From JAOAGA01 sp964540515 (GTDB lineage Bacteria; CALINM01), in NCBI GenBank assembly GCA_964540515.1, contig CAZIMS010000005.1:62001-126000 (forward strand): a DNA stretch of 64,000 nt. Reading direction: 5' to 3'. The position numbers and the translations under genes were made by a program. Shown here in pieces: positions 61,307 to 64,000 of the stretch. The stretch's first letter is position 1. Each line of letters starts with the position of its first letter. Under the pieces are notes generated by a model. It had not been told where the DNA came from, ran no database searches, and saw only the letters and a list, made by a program, of their open reading frames with translations.

Positions 61307-61759
61307 TTAGGGGTTAATTGATAGTGTAACTGTGTCTGTATAAGTACCGGCTGCCTCATTAATATAATCTGCTTCTAATACAGTGGCAGTGATATTCATT
61401 GTTATAGGGCTTGTTCTACCTAAACCAGTACCTGTAGAGGTGTAGTTGAAACTATAAGGGATAAAATTACCGGTACCATCGGCCATTCTGTGGGTTGTTC
61501 CAACTTCGTTTAAACCATCGTCATCTGTGATAGTGTATGAAGCATTTTTTGTACACCAGAACTGTGGCTGTATTACAGTGCCATTAACATTACCTCCCAC
61601 CGATGGATCAAGAGTAAAGCTAATTGAACCACCGCTATCAAACTTACATGTCCCTACTACAGTTGCTGATACAGTAACTGTTGTTGTGCCGGCTGCAAAA
61701 GTAAGAGATGGTATCAATCCCACTGTTACTAATGCCAACAATAAAAGTACTTTCTTCAT
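61307..61759 (-). CDS. Csu-type major pilin, spore coat U domain
   Basis: The 150-residue precursor has a signal peptide (about 1-22, ending TFA), then TVTVSATVVGTCKFDSGG, the SCPU start, a second Cys (FWCTKN), HRMADGTGNFIPYSF and AGTYTDTVTLSINP. It is first in the operon with a strong promoter and GGAGGT site, and is followed by a terminator, so it is probably made in the greatest amount: the CsuA/B-type major rod subunit. Csu pili are archaic chaperone-usher fibres used in biofilm formation. Confidence 0.9.
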   Translation of the reverse strand: MKKVLLLLALVTVGLIPSLTFAAGTTTVTVSATVVGTCKFDSGGSISFTLDPSVGGNVNGTVIQPQFWCTKNASYTITDDDGLNEVGTTHRMADGTGNFIPYSFNYTSTGTGLGRTSPITMNITATVLEADYINEAAGTYTDTVTLSINP

Positions 61760-61793
61760 TTACTACCTCCTTATTCAGATATTTTATGTATTA

Positions 61794-61822
61794 ATTATAG
61801 CAATAAGTATGCCTTATGTAAA
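61794..61822 (-). promoter_or_regulatory. Strong sigma70-type promoter of the pilus operon
   Basis: On the minus strand TTTACA (61822-61817), exactly 17 bases, then TATAAT (61799-61794) with an extended TG two bases upstream. The +1 is near 61787, leaving a 28-base leader with GGAGGT before the ATG at 61759. No riboswitch-like structure is seen in 61760-61954. Confidence 0.75.
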
Positions 61823-61954
61823 TATAAAAAATTTTTCTAATAAAAACATTATTTTATAAATTTGATGGGTCTATAAAGAATTTTTTTCTACCGTGTGTAA
61901 AAAAAAATACGCTATTTAACTGACTTAACGGTGTTTTTTAAAGAAAAAATTGCT

Positions 61955-63157
61955 TTATTCTAACTCTGTAAGCTCGTAGGGGTAACTTGTAACTCTCTCT
62001 AAACTATTTTTTCTTACGATAAAGTCAACCTCGATACCAATAACACCTTTATTAGGAATTATGAACTTTGGTTCTACCGCAAAGACCATCCCTTCTTTAA
62101 GTATTATATTGTGTTTTGCAGTGATTACGGGAAACTCGTTTATCTCTAAACCTATACCATGCCCTAAGAAAGATACCTTTCCTTCCCCATAACCCATAAA
62201 GTAATCTTCCAAATTATATTTTTGCACTGTCCTATAAGCTGCATTATAAAATTCTACTGTATTTACCCCTTCTTTTCCAGCAGTAATCAAGATATTAATT
62301 ATTTCAAGGACACACTCATAGGGCTTTTTAAAATCTTCTCTTAAGGTTCCAATAACGAAGGGCCTTGTCTCATCTGTTAAATATCCATTAAAGCAGGCAC
62401 CATAGTCTATTAAAATTGGCATAGCTGTCTCTATTTTTTTTAGAGATGCCCCATGTGGTACGGCAGGATATATGCCAGAGCCTAATATAGGTGCGTCAGC
62501 ATAGCTTGTTATTGTTCCTGAGATACCCTGAGTAATGGTTATATTGTCCATCTCTTGGTTAAAACCTCTCATCCTTAAAGTACCAGGATGACCTTTTTTT
62601 CTACCATAGGCTTCTAACTCTGCAGCGACCTCTAACTCGCTCTTGCCTTCCTTTAGAAGCTCCTTAGCTTTTGTAAATACTCCATCGGTTATTTCACCAG
62701 ATTTTTTGATTTGGTCTATCTCATACTCACTTTTTATCATTCTAATATCTCTTAAGAGAGAAGAGATATCTATTACTTCATAGGGGGAAAGAGTTTTTAA
62801 CCATTTAAGATACAAACTTGCTGGAATTACATCAAGCTCCATACCACAAATACCTTTTATACCCTTTAACTTTAATAAATCTGCTATCTTATTGTCATCA
62901 GTTTCTTCAATTATATCTAAAGGTGTCTCACTCCTTGCCCGCTCTGTACTTTTTTTTACAAAAAAATAGTACTCGCCGTTAGCTGTAACAACTAATACTG
63001 ATCTCTGAAAGGTGCCTGTAAAATAATAAATATCAATATTTTGAAAAAATATTGAGAAGTTAATCCCTTTTTCTGTCATCTTAAGGGCGATTTTTTCTAT
63101 TCTTTTAAGCAACTCTTCTTTAGATGGTTTTTTAAAAGAGATGGTTGAGTCCTGCAT
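61955..63157 (-). CDS. M24 family metallopeptidase (Xaa-Pro aminopeptidase-like)
   Basis: The protein of 400 residues has an N-terminal creatinase-like domain (about 15-150) and a C-terminal pita-bread domain. The metal ligands are visible as Asp in LIDYGACFNGYLTDETRPF, His in FLGHGIGLEINE, and Glu in AVEPKF and GIEVDF. It is cytoplasmic, with no signal peptide. Such enzymes cleave N-terminal residues before proline; creatinase-like activities are the alternative. It is a single gene on the minus strand, upstream of the pilus operon but not part of it. Confidence 0.9.
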   Translation of the reverse strand: MQDSTISFKKPSKEELLKRIEKIALKMTEKGINFSIFFQNIDIYYFTGTFQRSVLVVTANGEYYFFVKKSTERARSETPLDIIEETDDNKIADLLKLKGIKGICGMELDVIPASLYLKWLKTLSPYEVIDISSLLRDIRMIKSEYEIDQIKKSGEITDGVFTKAKELLKEGKSELEVAAELEAYGRKKGHPGTLRMRGFNQEMDNITITQGISGTITSYADAPILGSGIYPAVPHGASLKKIETAMPILIDYGACFNGYLTDETRPFVIGTLREDFKKPYECVLEIINILITAGKEGVNTVEFYNAAYRTVQKYNLEDYFMGYGEGKVSFLGHGIGLEINEFPVITAKHNIILKEGMVFAVEPKFIIPNKGVIGIEVDFIVRKNSLERVTSYPYELTELE

Positions 63158-63224
63158 TTTTAAAACCTCTTTAAATAGTATGGTTATTTTCTATTATTTT
63201 ATTTGAAAAGATTGAGATTATCTA

Positions 63225-63255
63225 TTGGAAAAAACTTTTATTAATCAAATATAAT
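63225..63255 (+). promoter_or_regulatory. Possible promoter for the DsrE-like gene
   Basis: TTGGAA at 63225-63230 and TATAAT at 63250-63255 are separated by 19 bases, two more than ideal. AGGAGG precedes the ATG at 63280. The assignment is tentative. Confidence 0.35.
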
Positions 63256-63279
63256 TGTCCAAAAAATTAGGAGGACTCT

Positions 63280-63780
63280 ATGGAAGAAAAAAAGGATTTA
63301 GCATTTGTAGAGAGTGATGAAAGACGTGATTTTTTAAAACTATTAGGCACCTCATTGGGAGTGCTTGGGCTTGCCAACCTTTTCGGTCCCTCTGTTAGCT
63401 ATGGTGCTACGAAAAAGAAATATGTTTTCGTAGTTACTAGTGGAGGCAACAACCCGAATAGAGCAATACTTAGTCTTATATGCGCTGAAACTGCCTTAAG
63501 TAAAAATATGGGTGAGGTATATGTGTGGTTTACACTCGAAGGTGCTGATTTAGCAAACAAAAGTAAGGCAGAAAAGATAGTATCACCAGTTTTTCATAAG
63601 TTTGGCAATGCCTATGAGCTAATGAAAAAGATAAAAGATAAAAAGGGTTGGTTTGGTATTTGTCCACCCTGTGCTGAATATTATGGTGCAGAAGGTAAAG
63701 ATAAGATTGACTTTGTGGAGAAAGCTGGTGCAGACTGGCTGCTAAAGAATATGGAGGATGCAAATGTTGTATGGTTTTAA
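63280..63780 (+). CDS. Tat-exported DsrE-like protein
   Basis: The 166-residue protein begins with a twin-arginine signal (ERRDFLKLLGTSLGVLGLANLFG, Arg pair at about 15-16), implying export of a folded protein to the periplasm. The mature part has a DsrE/DsrF-like fold: KYVFVVTSGGNNPNRAILSLICAETALSK, VYVWFTLEGADL and a Cys pair in GICPPCAEYYG near residue 130. DsrE-family proteins handle sulfur through reactive Cys residues, but the role of exported ones is unknown. A terminator follows at 63827, and the stop overlaps the convergent LysR gene by four bases. Confidence 0.82.
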   Translation: MEEKKDLAFVESDERRDFLKLLGTSLGVLGLANLFGPSVSYGATKKKYVFVVTSGGNNPNRAILSLICAETALSKNMGEVYVWFTLEGADLANKSKAEKIVSPVFHKFGNAYELMKKIKDKKGWFGICPPCAEYYGAEGKDKIDFVEKAGADWLLKNMEDANVVWF

Positions 63781-64000
63781 GTTGCAGTAACTTGAGTTAG
63801 TAACTTCAGGAAGTTCAAATAAACTCGAGGGAGGCTTCTCCCTCTCTTTTTTATCCAATAAAAGTTTCTTTCAATGTTGCCTTCTTTTAAACTGATTTTT
63901 TTTAGCATCTTTGATCTTATCTCATTTTCAATACAATATTTAGAGATAAAGGCAATACCAGCACCACTTAGAACTGACTGCTTGAGAGCCTCGTTGCTCT
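63777..64000 (-). CDS. LysR-type transcriptional regulator, 3' part only
   Basis: About 74 C-terminal residues are encoded on the minus strand, from NEALKQSVLSGAGIAFISKYCIENEI to IERNFYWIKKRG and QVTAT. This is the usual end of a LysR effector-binding domain. The start lies right of the window. The stop at 63777-63779 overlaps the stop region of the DsrE-like gene. It could regulate the nearby genes, but no operator is visible. Confidence 0.82.
   Translation of the reverse strand, partial: SNEALKQSVLSGAGIAFISKYCIENEIRSKMLKKISLKEGNIERNFYWIKKRGRSLPRVYLNFLKLLTQVTAT
63827..63852 (+). terminator. Intrinsic terminator of the DsrE-like gene, inside the LysR coding region
   Basis: GAGGGAG (63827-63833), loop GCTT, CTCCCTC (63838-63844), then TCTTTTTTA. 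It is a perfect 7-bp stem with a T-tract on the plus strand, lying antisense to codons near the end of the LysR gene. Confidence 0.85.

Noticed and set aside
61760..61954. c-di-GMP riboswitch in the pilus leader
   Set aside because: The predicted leader is only about 28 bases and no GEMM-like conserved blocks are seen; control, if any, is more likely through the MshEN fusion protein.

Overview
The window is AT-rich, gene-dense bacterial DNA with one 100-N scaffold gap near the left end. It encodes a lipid A/Kdo pathway, BamA, Lol export, an outer-membrane usher and a decaheme cytochrome with a beta-barrel partner, so the organism is Gram-negative and probably an anaerobic or metal/sulfur-respiring thermophile or mesophile. 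The gene content resembles Deferribacterota-type bacteria, but that is an inference from gene content and was not checked by any search. No tRNA, rRNA, CRISPR array, IS element or phage gene was seen. No stretch of 300 bases lacks a gene; the longest intergenic regions are 61760-61954 and 15754-15926.

Layout. 1-3810 holds housekeeping genes: an inositol-phosphatase family gene (cut by the window edge and the gap), radC, mtnP, a dsbC-like gene on the minus strand, and terC. 3869-15391 is one giant gene (3840 codons) for a surface protein built mainly of putative-Ig repeats. Inside it, 9433-12423 has different codon use and is bounded by a perfect 636-bp direct repeat. queF overlaps its stop codon. 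15927-22618 is a tight five-gene operon: decaheme lipoprotein cytochrome, MtrB/PioB-like porin, periplasmic ABC-type binding protein, chemoreceptor, and FecR-TPR protein. It looks like an extracellular electron conduit coupled to a sensory module. 22717-26473 carries nadB, chorismate mutase, a free-standing DAHP-synthase regulatory domain, a tiny ORF with an in-frame TGA, a terminator, an ORFan and a flavoprotein. A minus-strand pair (an EndoIII/MagIII-like glycosylase and a chemoreceptor) follows, then rnc, a radical SAM gene, PBP1A, moaA and another radical SAM gene.

35014-56021 is a 21-kb co-directional envelope cluster with many overlapping start/stop codons: lepA, lepB, lysS, lolC, lolD, bamA, ompH, lpxD, fabZ, lpxA, a Gfo/Idh oxidoreductase, lpxB, msbA, a DUF374 acyltransferase, waaA, lpxK, gmhB, a Trm112-like zinc protein, an ORFan, a WaaE-type glycosyltransferase, and finally two cobalamin methyltransferases (cbiL-like, cbiF). 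Together these make lipid A and Kdo/heptose core and insert outer-membrane proteins.

56011-61759 (minus strand) is a Csu-type chaperone-usher pilus operon: pilin, pilin, a novel fusion protein, chaperone, usher, tip subunit. The fusion protein has six 24-residue motifs matching the MshEN c-di-GMP-binding pattern (three paired domains), then a hydrophobic segment and a pilin-like C-terminal region. I regard it as the most interesting find: it would link cytoplasmic c-di-GMP to a chaperone-usher pilus. The right end has an M24 peptidase (minus), a Tat-exported DsrE-like protein (plus) and the 3' part of a LysR regulator (minus).

Several genes (the giant gene, nadB, PBP1A, the 34105 radical SAM gene, the MshEN fusion gene) have promoter-like elements placed so that transcription would begin within about three bases of the start codon, which suggests leaderless mRNAs.
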